A stretch of 64,000 nucleotides of DNA. Source: Mucilaginibacter gossypii (GTDB lineage Bacteria; Bacteroidota; Bacteroidia; Sphingobacteriales; Sphingobacteriaceae). The first letter of the stretch is position 1, and every line of letters begins with the position of its first letter. This document shows, piece by piece, positions 1-13,145 of this stretch. The stretch spans positions 496,001 to 560,000 of the forward strand of contig NZ_FNCG01000003.1 in assembly GCF_900100945.1 (NCBI RefSeq), written 5' to 3'. The notes under the pieces are model-generated. The model did not search any database. It was not told the DNA's origin and saw only the letters and a list, made by a program, of their open reading frames with translations. The translations under genes and the position numbers were made by a program.

Positions 1-1735
1 CCCCTTTGCTGATCAGGTAACCCGGAGCGTTTATAAAGGCATTGTTTTGTAATATCAAAGGGTCATTCACTTTGGTGAGGAAGAATAGGTGATTAACCTG
101 CAAAAAAGCATCGCCTACTGCGCCCTTATAATTTACATCTGCGTTAGCACCGGCCGAACGTTCGGCTTTGGTTGCGCCAATATTTAATGGCTGCAAATAC
201 CGGTAGCCCTGTTCTTCGGCATCGTCATTAAAAATATCTGGCATCTTATAGCCCAGACCGCCGCCGACACGGCTACTCCAATGTTTACCGAGCGTGAACA
301 GCGTGTTAACGCGTGGTAAAAGGAATAACCCGTTTGAGCTTGCAGATGACGGCGAGTTTTCGTCAAGCCGAATGCCACTTTCTACAGCTAACCATTTTGT
401 GGGCTTGAAGGTGTTTTGAGCAAAAATTCCGTAAGTGTTGTGGCTATAGCTCAGATCTACACTTCTGTCTCGTTGCGGCAAATGATCTGTCCAAACATCC
501 GCACCGGCTACCCAGCTTGCAATTTTGCCATTACGGACATAGTTAGCTTCGGTATAAGATGATAATTGATCGCCCTTAAATAGAAACTGCGGCTCAGCGA
601 TTGTCCTATAAAAATAGCCAACCGTACTTTTAAAGTTCAGTTGGTTGTTAGAGTCAAGCTTATGCGTGTAGGAAAACTGCGTGGAAAGACGGTCGCTTAG
701 GTTACGCTCGAAATATTGGTGCTGATTATCCGCATGGCCGTTGATGACCTGCATATCGCCACCTAAACGATCTTCGTGCATGAAGTTAACACCAAACCAA
801 AGTTGATCGCGGTTGCCTGGCTTTAAGAATACTTTTGGCGCAAGCGTGAAGCGATTGGTTTTAGGCACCGCGGAGAGCCCTGTATTACCCGGATCGTAAG
901 CACCATTATAGTTATAAGAACTAAAAATTGTTGTTCCAATGAGTGTCCATTGCTGGCTGTAAAAACCGCTGGCATCGGTGCCTTTGGCTGAATTCTGGTT
1001 AAGCAATAAGGTCAATTCGGGTTTAGCCGCTGGCGTTTTGGTGATCAGGTTAACTAAACCGCCAATAGCCCCACCACCGTAAAGTGTTGATGCCGAACCT
1101 TTAATAATCTCGGCCTGCTTCAGGTTAAGCGGCGAAACCTGCACCAAGCTTAACCCACCCGAAAAGCCATCGTACATTGGCAATCCATCCTGCAATAGCT
1201 GCGTATAACGACTATCCAGCCCCTGGATGCGAAAACTTGCTGTGCCGCTTACCGCCGAAGTCGCTTGTACGTGTACACCCGTGATCTCCCCCAACAGCAT
1301 TTTGATATCGCCGGGGCGCATGGTGCTTTTTTCGTCCAGTTCTTCAGCAGGCAATGCTTCGATACGGGTGGGCACATCACTGCGGTTCTGATTGGTGCGG
1401 TTGGTTTGCACCACCACCTCCGCCAATTCACCTGCCATCGGCTCCAGGTAAACTTCTATAACGGGCTCAATATTTTTGAGTGGTAACACGAAAGTTTTTT
1501 CCTGCGGCAGATAACCCACCATACTGAATTTGATCTCGTATTTTCCGGTGGGCAGGTTGAACTGAATGTGCCCGCTGCTGTCCGCAGCAGCGCCTCTTTT
1601 TAATTCGTTGATATAAGCCGTAACACCGGCTATGGACTGTTTGGTCTGGTCATCTTTGACCAGAATAGATAAAGTATGCTGTGCACGTGTGGCCACTGAA
1701 GTCAGCAGCACGGCGCATAAAAGTAAATAGCGCAT
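1..1735 (-). CDS. TonB-dependent outer-membrane receptor (C-terminus cut by window edge)
   Basis: My own translation of the minus strand from an ATG at 1735 runs open to the window edge (578 codons visible). A signal peptide of about 18 residues (MRYLLLCAVLLTSVATRA) precedes a carboxypeptidase-regulatory-like beta domain (about 20-100, GKYEIKFSMVGYLPQEKTF). A plug domain follows (about 115-225, with SFRIQGLDSRYTQLLQDGLP and IIKGSASTLYGGGAIGGLVN), and then the start of the beta-barrel. Such receptors import a ligand across the outer membrane using TonB energy. The short plug and single regulatory domain resemble siderophore, metal or cobalamin receptors more than the long SusC type, but the ligand cannot be told from sequence. 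It probably shares a transcript with the small gene 49 bases upstream. Confidence 0.93.
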   Translation of the reverse strand, partial: MRYLLLCAVLLTSVATRAQHTLSILVKDDQTKQSIAGVTAYINELKRGAAADSSGHIQFNLPTGKYEIKFSMVGYLPQEKTFVLPLKNIEPVIEVYLEPMAGELAEVVVQTNRTNQNRSDVPTRIEALPAEELDEKSTMRPGDIKMLLGEITGVHVQATSAVSGTASFRIQGLDSRYTQLLQDGLPMYDGFSGGLSLVQVSPLNLKQAEIIKGSASTLYGGGAIGGLVNLITKTPAAKPELTLLLNQNSAKGTDASGFYSQQWTLIGTTIFSSYNYNGAYDPGNTGLSAVPKTNRFTLAPKVFLKPGNRDQLWFGVNFMHEDRLGGDMQVINGHADNQHQYFERNLSDRLSTQFSYTHKLDSNNQLNFKSTVGYFYRTIAEPQFLFKGDQLSSYTEANYVRNGKIASWVAGADVWTDHLPQRDRSVDLSYSHNTYGIFAQNTFKPTKWLAVESGIRLDENSPSSASSNGLFLLPRVNTLFTLGKHWSSRVGGGLGYKMPDIFNDDAEEQGYRYLQPLNIGATKAERSAGANADVNYKGAVGDAFLQVNHLFFLTKVNDPLILQNNAFINAPGYLISKG

Positions 1736-1784
1736 GAAATAGCTTAAAACGTAAGAATTGATGATTAAGAAAATGAGGGTTTTC

Positions 1785-2183
1785 TTACGCTAAAGGCGGA
1801 CGAAATAAAGAAGGGTGGTAATAGCTCAAAGCACCGGAGCTATGATGTAACGAAGCTGTGGTAACGGAGTCTAATGATACAGGTTCAGCCAAAAACGGGC
1901 TAACCGGTTGAATAATGGCCGCAAAGGATGGCGTGCCCTGGAATTGCAGCGCACCGGGTTTTGATGGCTGGTCATGCTGGTTATGGTTTAACAGATCTTT
2001 GCCGTTCAGCAGGTAATCACCGATGAAATCCAGCACGCCTTTTTCATCCGGTGTGACCACCTTTTCATAAGCCTGGTACATGCGCGGCAATTCGTTAAGC
2101 AGCGAGAAATCCCCCAATGGCAAAGCAATGCTGCCAAAGAGCAAATATCCGATCATCCAAAAAGCCGCGATCCTTTTGAGCAT
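1785..2183 (-). CDS. Small exported His-rich protein paired with the TonB receptor
   Basis: This 132-residue protein has an N-terminal hydrophobic segment (MLKRIAAFWMIGYLLFGSIA) that may be a signal or anchor. The middle is rich in His and Asn (LLNHNQHDQ), and the protein ends with FRPPLA. I recognise the layout, hydrophobic start, 'LPxxxxAY...FIGDYLL' stretch and terminal RPP, from small unnamed proteins next to TonB receptors and metal-efflux genes in Bacteroidota. It lies 49 bases upstream of the receptor in the same direction, so co-expression is likely. A role in handling the receptor's ligand, possibly a metal, is inference from the histidines and the context. No enzymatic motif is visible. 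Confidence 0.75.
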   Translation of the reverse strand: MLKRIAAFWMIGYLLFGSIALPLGDFSLLNELPRMYQAYEKVVTPDEKGVLDFIGDYLLNGKDLLNHNQHDQPSKPGALQFQGTPSFAAIIQPVSPFLAEPVSLDSVTTASLHHSSGALSYYHPSLFRPPLA

Positions 2184-2223
2184 GAGCGTAAATTAACTAA
2201 TAAATTCTGTAGGAAAACTGAAA

Positions 2224-2254
2224 AACCGTAAGCCAGATTGGCTGGCTTACGGTT
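2224..2254 (-). terminator. Hairpin terminator overlapping the end of the oxidoreductase operon
   Basis: A perfect 13-bp stem (AACCGTAAGCCAG paired with its complement, 5-base loop) is followed on the minus strand by a T-rich run (GGTTTTTCAGTTTT). The stop codon of the DUF1259 fragment lies inside the stem. It separates the operon starting at 6550 from the TonB receptor pair. Confidence 0.8.
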
Positions 2255-2591
2255 CAATATCATTGACAATACATTGCATTTTCTTATTACCCCTACTGAC
2301 GCTTTTCTTGCCTAAATTCCCTGACGCTGCTTTAAAGCACTTCGCTAACTCCGAAGCTGGGCCTTTAACCAGGTGATGTAAAAAGATCATGTGCTGCTCA
2401 TCACCCGACATGTGATAATGTATTGCCACCACCTCAATATTGTTAGCGCGGAGGGTTCGGATCACGCTATTTACTTCCGTTTCCGGCATCGCCACAGCAC
2501 CTGCGATATGTGCCTGCTCCATCGTGCCGGTAAACGAGGCCCAGGTATTTAAGCCGATATTTGGCGCCATTTCTACGCCCGTTACCTTCAC
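2247..2591 (-). pseudogene. DUF1259 (LppY/LpqO-like) fragment, probably 5'-truncated
   Basis: The 114 residues match the C-terminal half of DUF1259 proteins: 'MAPNIGLNTWASFTGT', 'AMPETEVNSVIRTLRANNIEVVAIHYHM' (quoted in part) and 'FLHHLVKGPASELAKCFKAA'. Full family members are around 300 residues with two such halves. The reading frame opens at a GTG, but homologous-looking residues (RRSEV before KVTGVE) continue upstream without a start codon until an in-frame TAA. That suggests the N-terminal half was lost. The tail after GNLGKK also looks non-homologous. It is the last gene of the minus-strand operon, 49 bases after the SDR. It could still be translated as a short stand-alone domain from the GTG or the ATG at MAPN. 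Confidence 0.55.
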
Positions 2592-2640
2592 TTCAGATCG
2601 GCGCGATGCCTGGTTTTAAAATTATGATAGATTATTTTGT

Positions 2641-3225
2641 TTACTCACGGCAATCAGGCGTGCTTATGCCGACATTCTCTTTATTATATTCATTCGGGTT
2701 TCCGATGAGGTGAGCTACGAATGCAGCTATACTCTTGCGGGAAATGGCCCCGCCGGATTCCGGCTCCCCTTTTTGGGTAATTGTAAAATCGATCTCGCTA
2801 CCGTTCGTAAACCAATCTGGTCGTAAGATCGTATAGTCCAATGTTGACACTTCTATAATATCGGCAAGTTTTCTGTACGGGACGAGCATTGAACTAAGCG
2901 GTACATTGTATATACCGATTGAACTTACAGCGATAATTCGATTGACACCGGTTTCAATCATTGCTTTCACAATATTCTGAGTCATTAACTCAAGGTCACC
3001 CGCAAGATTCACATAAACAATATGTTGTCCGGCTATCGCGTCTTTAACCAATGTAAAGTTGGTGGCATCGGCTTCGATAACCCTGTGTTTGTTTCTCGCA
3101 CCTTGCTGTAACCTGTTTTTGTTACGAACAAAAAGGGTTAGTTCCACGTCGTCTAGCTCTTCAATCGCATCTATCACATATGATGCAAGGCTTCCGCTTG
3201 CACCGAAAATAATTACATTTTTCAT
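2641..3225 (-). CDS. NmrA/SDR-a family NAD(P)-binding protein
   Basis: This 194-residue protein has a Rossmann start MKNVIIFGASGSLASYVI (GxxGxxxxxV, the atypical-SDR nucleotide motif), then VELTLFVRN and VIEADATN typical of NAD(P)H-binding NmrA-like proteins, and later AVSSIGIY and LDYTILRPDWFTNG. It ends within the usual fold size of about 200 residues. Probable role: NAD(P)-dependent reductase or epimerase-like protein; the substrate is unknown. It follows the NTF2-like gene by 17 bases in the operon that starts at 6550. Confidence 0.85.
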   Translation of the reverse strand: MKNVIIFGASGSLASYVIDAIEELDDVELTLFVRNKNRLQQGARNKHRVIEADATNFTLVKDAIAGQHIVYVNLAGDLELMTQNIVKAMIETGVNRIIAVSSIGIYNVPLSSMLVPYRKLADIIEVSTLDYTILRPDWFTNGSEIDFTITQKGEPESGGAISRKSIAAFVAHLIGNPNEYNKENVGISTPDCRE

Positions 3226-3242
3226 TGATATTGTTTGGCTAA

Positions 3243-3698
3243 TTAGCGCTTTTCAGGCAAACTGCTGGCATGCATAGCCAGCAGTTTCCAGGGATGGCTT
3301 TTACCTGTTCGGGTAAACACTTCGATGTAAGAAAGCTTCAAAACAACCTTGTGGCCGTTGCTGGTTACGGTAAAGGTGCCTTTGCCGAACACTGCTCCGG
3401 TATTATCTGTTATCGCCACAACACTTTCGTCTACTATGATAGCATTGTGAACGAAATTTCCGCTTTGCAATCTGGCGATATAAGCTGCCTTCGATTGTGC
3501 TTCGCCGCTCGATCCGACAACCTGAAATTTCTTGTGAAATATTTGCTCAAGGGAATCGATTTTTCCGGCTACTTCCCACTCAAAAATGCGATCTGATAAG
3601 GAAAGTAAGTTTTTTTCTTGAGCTGTTTGAGCAGAACAATCAAGCGAAACTATAATTAACAGGATTAAAATTAACGGTTTCATAAATTTAAGGTTCAT
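3243..3698 (-). CDS. Exported NTF2-like (DUF4440/SnoaL-type) protein
   Basis: This 151-residue protein begins with a signal peptide (MKPLILILLIIVSLDCSAQ, from the second Met at codon 6). The mature part fits the cone-shaped NTF2/DUF4440 fold: LLSLSDRIFEWEVAGKIDSL, QSKAAYIARLQSG, VFGKGTFTV and the closing HPWKLLAMHASSLP. DUF4440 members are small enzymes or ligand-binding proteins, often fused to or found beside oxidoreductases. Its start lies two bases after the stop of the upstream aldo/keto reductase, so the genes are co-transcribed. Start 3698 or 3683 are both possible; the latter gives the neater signal peptide. Confidence 0.85.
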   Translation of the reverse strand: MNLKFMKPLILILLIIVSLDCSAQTAQEKNLLSLSDRIFEWEVAGKIDSLEQIFHKKFQVVGSSGEAQSKAAYIARLQSGNFVHNAIIVDESVVAITDNTGAVFGKGTFTVTSNGHKVVLKLSYIEVFTRTGKSHPWKLLAMHASSLPEKR

Positions 3699-3700
3699 GT

Positions 3701-5568
<1,868 letters not shown>

Positions 5569-5569
5569 A

Positions 5570-6589
<1,020 letters not shown>

Positions 6590-6688
6590 TCAAGCCTATT
6601 TTTTAAGCTTAACTTATACAAAACACGGTATTGCTTACCAATTTCACCGATAGGGCACTAACGGTGGTATAAAAAGATTTTCGCTTTT

Positions 6689-6696
6689 TACATTTG
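6689..6696 (+). promoter_or_regulatory. Candidate -7 element of the AraC gene
   Basis: TACATTTG matches the Bacteroidota -7 consensus TAnnTTTG and lies 21 bases before the ATG at 6718. No clean TTTG sits about 20 bases upstream, so support is partial. Confidence 0.4.
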
Positions 6697-6717
6697 TTCA
6701 TAGAAAAGAAAAAAGAC

Positions 6718-7611
6718 ATGGAAGATATAGTTCGTTTTGAGACAGTTAAGTCCTATAATGACTTCAATAACGAAGAAACGCTGCATCCATTGGTGAGCGT
6801 AATCGACTTTTCAAAAGCGTCACCGCGCAATCGCTACAAAATGTACTTTGGGCTCTATGTAGTTATTTTAAAGGATGTCGACTGTGGCGATCTTACTTAC
6901 GGTAGGGCGAATTATGACTATCAGGAAGGAACACTGGTGTTCTTTTCTCCGGGACAGGTAGCAGGAGTCCGAAAAGAGGAACTGTTTCAACCGAGCGGCC
7001 ATGCGCTGGTATTCCATCCGGATTTCATCCGCGGCACTTCGCTCGGTCGTCATGTCCAGGATTATGGCTTTTTTAGCTATAACGTCAACGAAGCTTTGCA
7101 TTTGTCACAGCGCGAGCGCCAAATTGTATTAGATAGCTTCAGTAAGATACGCTATGAACTCGAACACGCTATTGATAAGCATAGTAGAAAGTTAGTGATC
7201 AGCACCATAGAGTTATTTCTGAACTATTGTGTTCGCTTCTATGACCGCCAGTTTATTACGCGGGAAGATATTCATAAAGGCATTCTGGAAAAATTTGAGA
7301 CGTTACTCTACAACTATTTCAGGTCAGACAATTTACAGAATATGGGATTGCCGACAGTTGGTTATTGTGCTGATAGCCTCCACCTTTCAAGTAACTATTT
7401 TGGAGAGCTCATCAAAAAGGAAACGGGAAAATCCGCGCACGACTTTATACAAGAAAAAGTCATTGACCTTGCAAAAGAAAAAATATTTGATCGAAATAAA
7501 TCGGTCAGTGAGATCGCTTACGAACTAGGCTTTAGATACCCGCAACATTTTACAAGGTTATTCAAACAGAAGACTGGCACGACACCTTTAGAGTACCGTT
7601 CGCAAAACTAA
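6718..7611 (+). CDS. AraC-family transcriptional regulator
   Basis: Start is chosen at ATG 6718 (MEDIVRFETVKSYNDF), giving 297 residues; a TTG eight codons upstream is less likely and would overlap the candidate -7 element. The N-terminal half (about 15-170) is a cupin-like sensor (LVFFSPGQVAGV, HALVFHPDFIRGT). The C-terminal about 100 residues are two AraC helix-turn-helices (LHLSSNYFGELIKKETGKS and VSEIAYELGFRYPQHFTRLF), ending TGTTPLEYR. It is divergent from the reductase operon with 167 bases between the starts, the usual arrangement for a local regulator. Control of that operon is inference. Confidence 0.92.
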   Translation: MEDIVRFETVKSYNDFNNEETLHPLVSVIDFSKASPRNRYKMYFGLYVVILKDVDCGDLTYGRANYDYQEGTLVFFSPGQVAGVRKEELFQPSGHALVFHPDFIRGTSLGRHVQDYGFFSYNVNEALHLSQRERQIVLDSFSKIRYELEHAIDKHSRKLVISTIELFLNYCVRFYDRQFITREDIHKGILEKFETLLYNYFRSDNLQNMGLPTVGYCADSLHLSSNYFGELIKKETGKSAHDFIQEKVIDLAKEKIFDRNKSVSEIAYELGFRYPQHFTRLFKQKTGTTPLEYRSQN

Positions 7612-7815
7612 AAGAATTAACACCTTTTATTAATATTCATAAAAACGGTTGTAAGGGGTTGCCAAATAAAAAAGGTGATTAATCGATTGCCTATCTATAA
7701 GGGCGCTCTGTAGCTGACACCCGGAGCACTTTTTTGATTGAAAAAATCCCAGTTTAATTATAAGCATTTAGGTAAGCTAGTCATGCAAGATCAGCTACCA
7801 ATTCTCAATTTGCCT

Positions 7816-9149
7816 CTATTTGTCAGTTTTGTTAAATAAATAGGTATTCCCCTTTTGTATTAAAGTGAAACGTCTTTTATCCGGTTCAAATTGAAAGGTG
7901 GCGTCGGCAGAAGCATAAACAAATTTATTGTCACCTTTGGCTTCCATGGGAAATGCACTTTGACCCGAGGCTTGCGCAAACAGCGTGATGTCTTTTTTTG
8001 TTATAGTAATTTTCAAGGGTATTTGTGTACTGGAATATTCCCCGACATATTTATCAAGTTCAGCTGAGTTTAATGTAATTGTTTTGAACTCTGGAATAGT
8101 AAACGACTTATTAAAATATATATTCAATGCTCCCATGACTACATCATTATATGAGTATCGTGTTCCATTGGAAGTGTAAGCTATTGCTATCTTCTCTTTC
8201 GGTAAATATAAAAGCAAACTTAAAAACCCGTCGATGCCTCCGGAATGTCCATAGCCTTTTATATCATAAAAAGGCATAGCAAACATGGCCATACCATAAC
8301 TGTCCCTCATCGTTGTCATTAGCTCTAAGTTGGCGGCACTAATAAGTTTGCCTTCGAAAAGTGCATTTATAAATTTAACCAGATCGGCGGGCGTAGAAAC
8401 AATAGCACCGGCACCGCCCGGAATACTCATATCTGTTTCCGGCATTTGTGTCCACTGTCCTTGGTAAATGTAGGAGTATGCTTCGTTTTTGGTTGAATTG
8501 GCTTTAGTGCCGTAATAAGTTTGTTTCAAGCCTATTTTTGAAGTGACCCGTTTCTTTAATTCTTCGCCATACGTTTTACCTGTCAATTTTTCAATAATAT
8601 AACCCAGTAATACAAAGTTAGTATTGCTGTATTCGGCCTTTAAATCCGGTTCAAAATCGGATTTTTGTCTGCTAAAGATGGCAATCATTTCAGCTTCAGA
8701 CTTAGGCTGCCCATATAAGTGGAATAAAGTGAGTCGCTCGTAAAATTATGAAGCCCGCTACGGTGGTCAAGCATTTCCCTTATATTGATCTTACTTGCAT
8801 TGGGAAGCTGTGGGAAATAACGTGCCAAAGGTGTTTCAAAGCTAAGCTTACCTTCATCTATCAACTGAAAGATCATAACAGCAGTAAACATCTTAGTGAT
8901 AGAGCCTACCCGGTATTTTGTATCAATGGTAGCAGGTGTTTTTGCCCCTTTGTTTATTTGGCTAAAACCGATAGCGTTTTGATAAACCAACACTCCATTC
9001 GCGGATATGGCGATATTGCCCATGCTTTGGTCATTCTTATTCAGCGCTACAAAAAAGCTGTCTAACTTGGCTTTATTGAAAGTTTGTGCTTGAGTGCAAC
9101 TTTGTAAAATAAGAAAAAGCAAGAAGCGATACGCTTTTTTTTGAATCAT
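7816..9149 (-). pseudogene. Serine hydrolase (class C beta-lactamase/PBP4-like) split by a frameshift
   Basis: Two overlapping frames together make one protein of about 445 residues. The 5' frame (start 9149, stop at 8685) has a signal peptide (MIQKKAYRFLLFLILQSC), SxxK (VGSITKMF) and LDHRSGLHNF, then veers into SLSLKLK and a stop. The 3' frame (8688-7816) has YSNTNF (the YxN motif), HSGG (the KTG-equivalent) and a C-terminal lipocalin-like tail (YVGEYSS). Reading CCT AAG TCT GAA GCT GAA in the +1 frame restores continuity, so one base (probably a C) is missing near 8704-8708. The catalytic Ser/Lys and Tyr are now on different frames. A sequencing error or very recent mutation is possible, since both halves are otherwise intact. 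It would act in the periplasm on peptides, esters or peptidoglycan. Confidence 0.8.
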
Positions 9150-9346
9150 TGTGAAAATGTTTAGACAATTAAAGATAGAATTTATAGAGATATAACGAAC
9201 AAGGTTAACATCGCATTTTTACAATAAATAAAAAACTATGATCTTTCGCCTTGAAGCTTCTACTTTAATCTGATAGACAAGGGGAGAAGCTTTTCAAAAT
9301 TCAATTTTGTTAGCAGGTGAACTAAATTTATTGAATTTGAAGCCAT

Positions 9347-9374
9347 AAAAAAAGTTGCCAATAAAATTGACAAC
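9347..9374 (-). terminator. Terminator of tRNA-Lys
   Basis: On the minus strand a 9-bp stem (GTTGTCAAT with ATTGGCAAC, one T-G wobble, three-base loop) is followed by seven Ts. It begins 13 bases after the tRNA 3' end. Confidence 0.75.
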
Positions 9375-9387
9375 TTGCCTAAAAAAG

Positions 9388-9460
9388 TGACCCCGGAGAG
9401 ATTCGAACTCTCGACCCAATGATTAAGAGTCATTTGCTCTACCAGCTGAGCTACGGAGTC
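9388..9460 (-). tRNA. tRNA-Lys (anticodon CTT)
   Basis: The 73-nt cloverleaf was read directly. The acceptor stem GACTCCG pairs with CGGGGTC (one wobble), the D-loop has AGCTCAGCTGGTAGAGC, the anticodon stem AATGA/TCATT holds the loop CTCTTAA with anticodon CTT, and the T-arm is GAGAGTTCGAATCTCTC. Discriminator base A; CCA is not encoded. It serves AAG codons. Confidence 0.97.
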
Positions 9461-9726
9461 ATATGTACCAGCTTTTGCCGGGTTGCAAATATGCAAATTA
9501 TTTTCTTTTTCAGCAGGCGGAATTACTCATAGTTAACAATTATTTTAATCTGCTTATTGTAAAATTAAAGGTTGGAGTAATAACCCGCTTTCATCTTCCT
9601 GGTGTTCATTTTATTCCCGGCTCGGCCAAAAAAGTTAATTATAGCAACTTCCTAACAAAATGTTAGTTTTTTTGTTGGAATTTTAACAAAAGCTACTTAA
9701 ATTGTAAAACTTAATATCTATCTCTC

Positions 9727-9909
9727 ATGAAAAAAAGAAAATTACTTAAAATTAACAAGCTCCTATATGAAAGCGTTGTTAAAGATTTTATTGCCCAAAA
9801 CGGTTTAAATGTTCAATATTCGTACACTAAAGATCATTTTTATCTGTTTAGCGACGAATCTACTATTAATCAGCTCGAAACGCAGGCCTCCGGGTTTAAC
9901 TTATTATAA
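9727..9909 (+). CDS. Small hypothetical protein (60 aa)
   Basis: The 60-residue frame starts MKKRKLLKINKLLYESVVKDF and ends ASGFNLL. It is basic at the start, mixed charged later, and has no membrane segment or recognised motif. It is supported by an ATG start, a clean intergenic location and a hairpin 15 bases after its stop. I do not recognise the family. Confidence 0.45.
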   Translation: MKKRKLLKINKLLYESVVKDFIAQNGLNVQYSYTKDHFYLFSDESTINQLETQASGFNLL

Positions 9910-9923
9910 GTTATAAAATATAA

Positions 9924-9952
9924 AGGCCCGGTAGTATTATGCTACCAGGCCT
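9924..9952. terminator. Bidirectional hairpin between convergent genes
   Basis: AGGCC-C-GGTAG pairs with CTACC-A-GGCCT (one internal mismatch, 7-base loop) between the small ORF and the ABC-F gene. T-rich flanks occur on both sides, without a perfect U-run. Confidence 0.55.
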
Positions 9953-9973
9953 CATATATTCCCTTACCAGTTA

Positions 9974-11864
<1,891 letters not shown>

Positions 11865-11951
11865 ATGGTCATGGGAGCATTAATTATAGGTTTAATTATC
11901 ATCAATGTGGTAATAGCCATCAACAATACACAAAAGCGCAAAGTATATTAA
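11865..11951 (+). CDS. Possible 28-aa single-pass membrane peptide
   Basis: A short ATG frame, found by reading, encodes MVMGALIIGLIIINVVIAIN followed by a polar basic tail NTQKRKVY. The 17-residue hydrophobic run with a positive C-terminal end is the classic form of small membrane proteins with the tail inside. There is no Shine-Dalgarno sequence, which is normal in this phylum, and no clear promoter. It stands alone, convergent with the SRPBCC gene. It may be chance, but the composition is non-random. Confidence 0.35.
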   Translation: MVMGALIIGLIIINVVIAINNTQKRKVY

Positions 11952-11984
11952 AAATATATTAATTATAAGCTTTAGGGCAACGCT

Positions 11985-12386
11985 TTAAGCTTTGTTTAAA
12001 ATATTAAATAAGCTTTGCGTTTCATGATCGGCCAATTTTTGAAGCGGACCTGATGCCAGCATTTTCATCATCATGCTAAGCTCTGCGCCAATGGTGAATA
12101 AAATATCAGTATGGTCGTTATTAAAAGATAACGACCATTTTAGTTCCAGGTCAAATGGTGGTTTCTCAGCAGGTATGATCCTTACCATCTGGTTGGGCAC
12201 ACGCTCCTCAATTTTCAAAGCAAGCTTGGCCATATTCTGGATACTGAAACGGGCTTCATCCCGGGTGGATGTCCATTCCTGGATATTATCAGGCATCAGT
12301 TGCCGGTGATTATTAAAATCGGCCAGGAAATCGTAAACCTCCGTTAAAGGCTTGTTAATACTTATCGTACTGGTGAATGTATTCAT
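11985..12386 (-). CDS. SRPBCC-fold (START-like) small protein
   Basis: The 133 residues show the SRPBCC pattern: MNTFTSTISINKPLTEVYDFLADFNNHRQLMP at the start (quoted only as landmark segments STISINKP and VYDFLADFNNH), a central beta sheet, WSLSFNNDHTDILFTIGAEL, and the long C-terminal helix MMMKMLASGPLQKLADHE. This fold binds hydrophobic ligands. No enzymatic residues are evident and the ligand is unknown. It follows pyrE in the same direction with about 100 bases between, so the link is weak. Confidence 0.8.
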   Translation of the reverse strand: MNTFTSTISINKPLTEVYDFLADFNNHRQLMPDNIQEWTSTRDEARFSIQNMAKLALKIEERVPNQMVRIIPAEKPPFDLELKWSLSFNNDHTDILFTIGAELSMMMKMLASGPLQKLADHETQSLFNILNKA

Positions 12387-12390
12387 GGAT

Positions 12391-12420
12391 AGATTTGAGA
12401 TATTAGATTTGAGATTTGAG
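12391..12420. repeat. Short AGATTTGAGA-type repeat
   Basis: Three imperfect copies of AGATTTGAGA lie end to end in the pyrE-SRPBCC gap. Low-complexity intergenic repeat of unknown meaning. Confidence 0.5.
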
Positions 12421-12485
12421 ACAAATTACGCTGACGAACAATCTAAAAATCAGCGCAATCATCGAAATCAAAAAAATCAACGGTC

Positions 12486-13145
12486 TTAACTTGCAGCCAT
12501 TTCGCCCCAGGTTGATGGGTTTTCGCGCCACTGCCTGAGCAGGTTTACATCTTTTTCATTAATGAATTGATGTTCTTCCGCGTATTTAATAAGCGCGTTA
12601 TAGTTTGACAGGGTTACGTATGGGCAGTTGGCCTGTTTAAAGTTTTCGTCGGCAATATCAAAGCCATAAGTAAATATAGCTGCCAAGCCTGCAACGTCAT
12701 AACCTGCGGCACGCAACGCTTCAACGGCCTGCAGACTGCTTTTACCGGTTGAAAGCAGATCCTCGATAACCACAACCCGCTTGCCTGAAGTAGTAGCGGC
12801 ATCGCCCTCAATCATGCTACCTGTGCCATGCTCCTTAGGTTTTGAACGTACATAAATAAATGGAAGGCCTAATTCCTGGGCTACTAATGCACCTTGCGGT
12901 ATACCTGCAGTTGCCACACCCGCAATGCAGCCAACCGACCCGAATTTATCCTGTATGGCTGCGACTAATTGCTGCCTGATGTAAGTGCGGATAGTTGGAT
13001 GAGAAAGTGTAACACGGTTATCGCAGTAAATTGGAGATTTCCAGCCCGATGCCCATGTAAAAGGATTATTGGGTTGTAATTTAATTGCTTTAATTTGCAG
13101 CAGGAATTCGGCTACTTGTTGTTCGATCTCATTATTAGTAAACAT
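12486..13145 (-). CDS. pyrE: Orotate phosphoribosyltransferase
   Basis: The 219 residues carry the PRPP-binding motif VVVIEDLLSTGKSS (acidic pair then TGKS) and the N-terminal WASGWKSPIYCDNR loop, plus YVRSKPKEHGTG. It converts orotate and PRPP to OMP in pyrimidine synthesis (cytoplasm). The ATG at 13145 reads from the same CATG that starts the NUDIX gene on the other strand. No other Met occurs near the N-terminus, so this start is forced. A TATTTTTG promoter element ends four bases before the ATG, pointing to a leaderless or nearly leaderless transcript. Confidence 0.96.
   Translation of the reverse strand: MFTNNEIEQQVAEFLLQIKAIKLQPNNPFTWASGWKSPIYCDNRVTLSHPTIRTYIRQQLVAAIQDKFGSVGCIAGVATAGIPQGALVAQELGLPFIYVRSKPKEHGTGSMIEGDAATTSGKRVVVIEDLLSTGKSSLQAVEALRAAGYDVAGLAAIFTYGFDIADENFKQANCPYVTLSNYNALIKYAEEHQFINEKDVNLLRQWRENPSTWGEMAAS

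Noticed and set aside
1741..1784. CGTAAGAA/TTCTTACG inverted repeat between the small protein and the TonB receptor
   Set aside because: Eight-base arms with a long AT loop; could be chance and has no terminator or operator features.
7701..7736. Possible terminator GGGCGCTC...GAGCACTTTTTT after the AraC gene
   Set aside because: The stem is only 4-5 bp around a long loop; too weak to report as a feature.
9463..9666. 67-codon plus-strand ORF beside tRNA-Lys
   Set aside because: It starts within the upstream region of the antisense tRNA and has no recognisable protein features.
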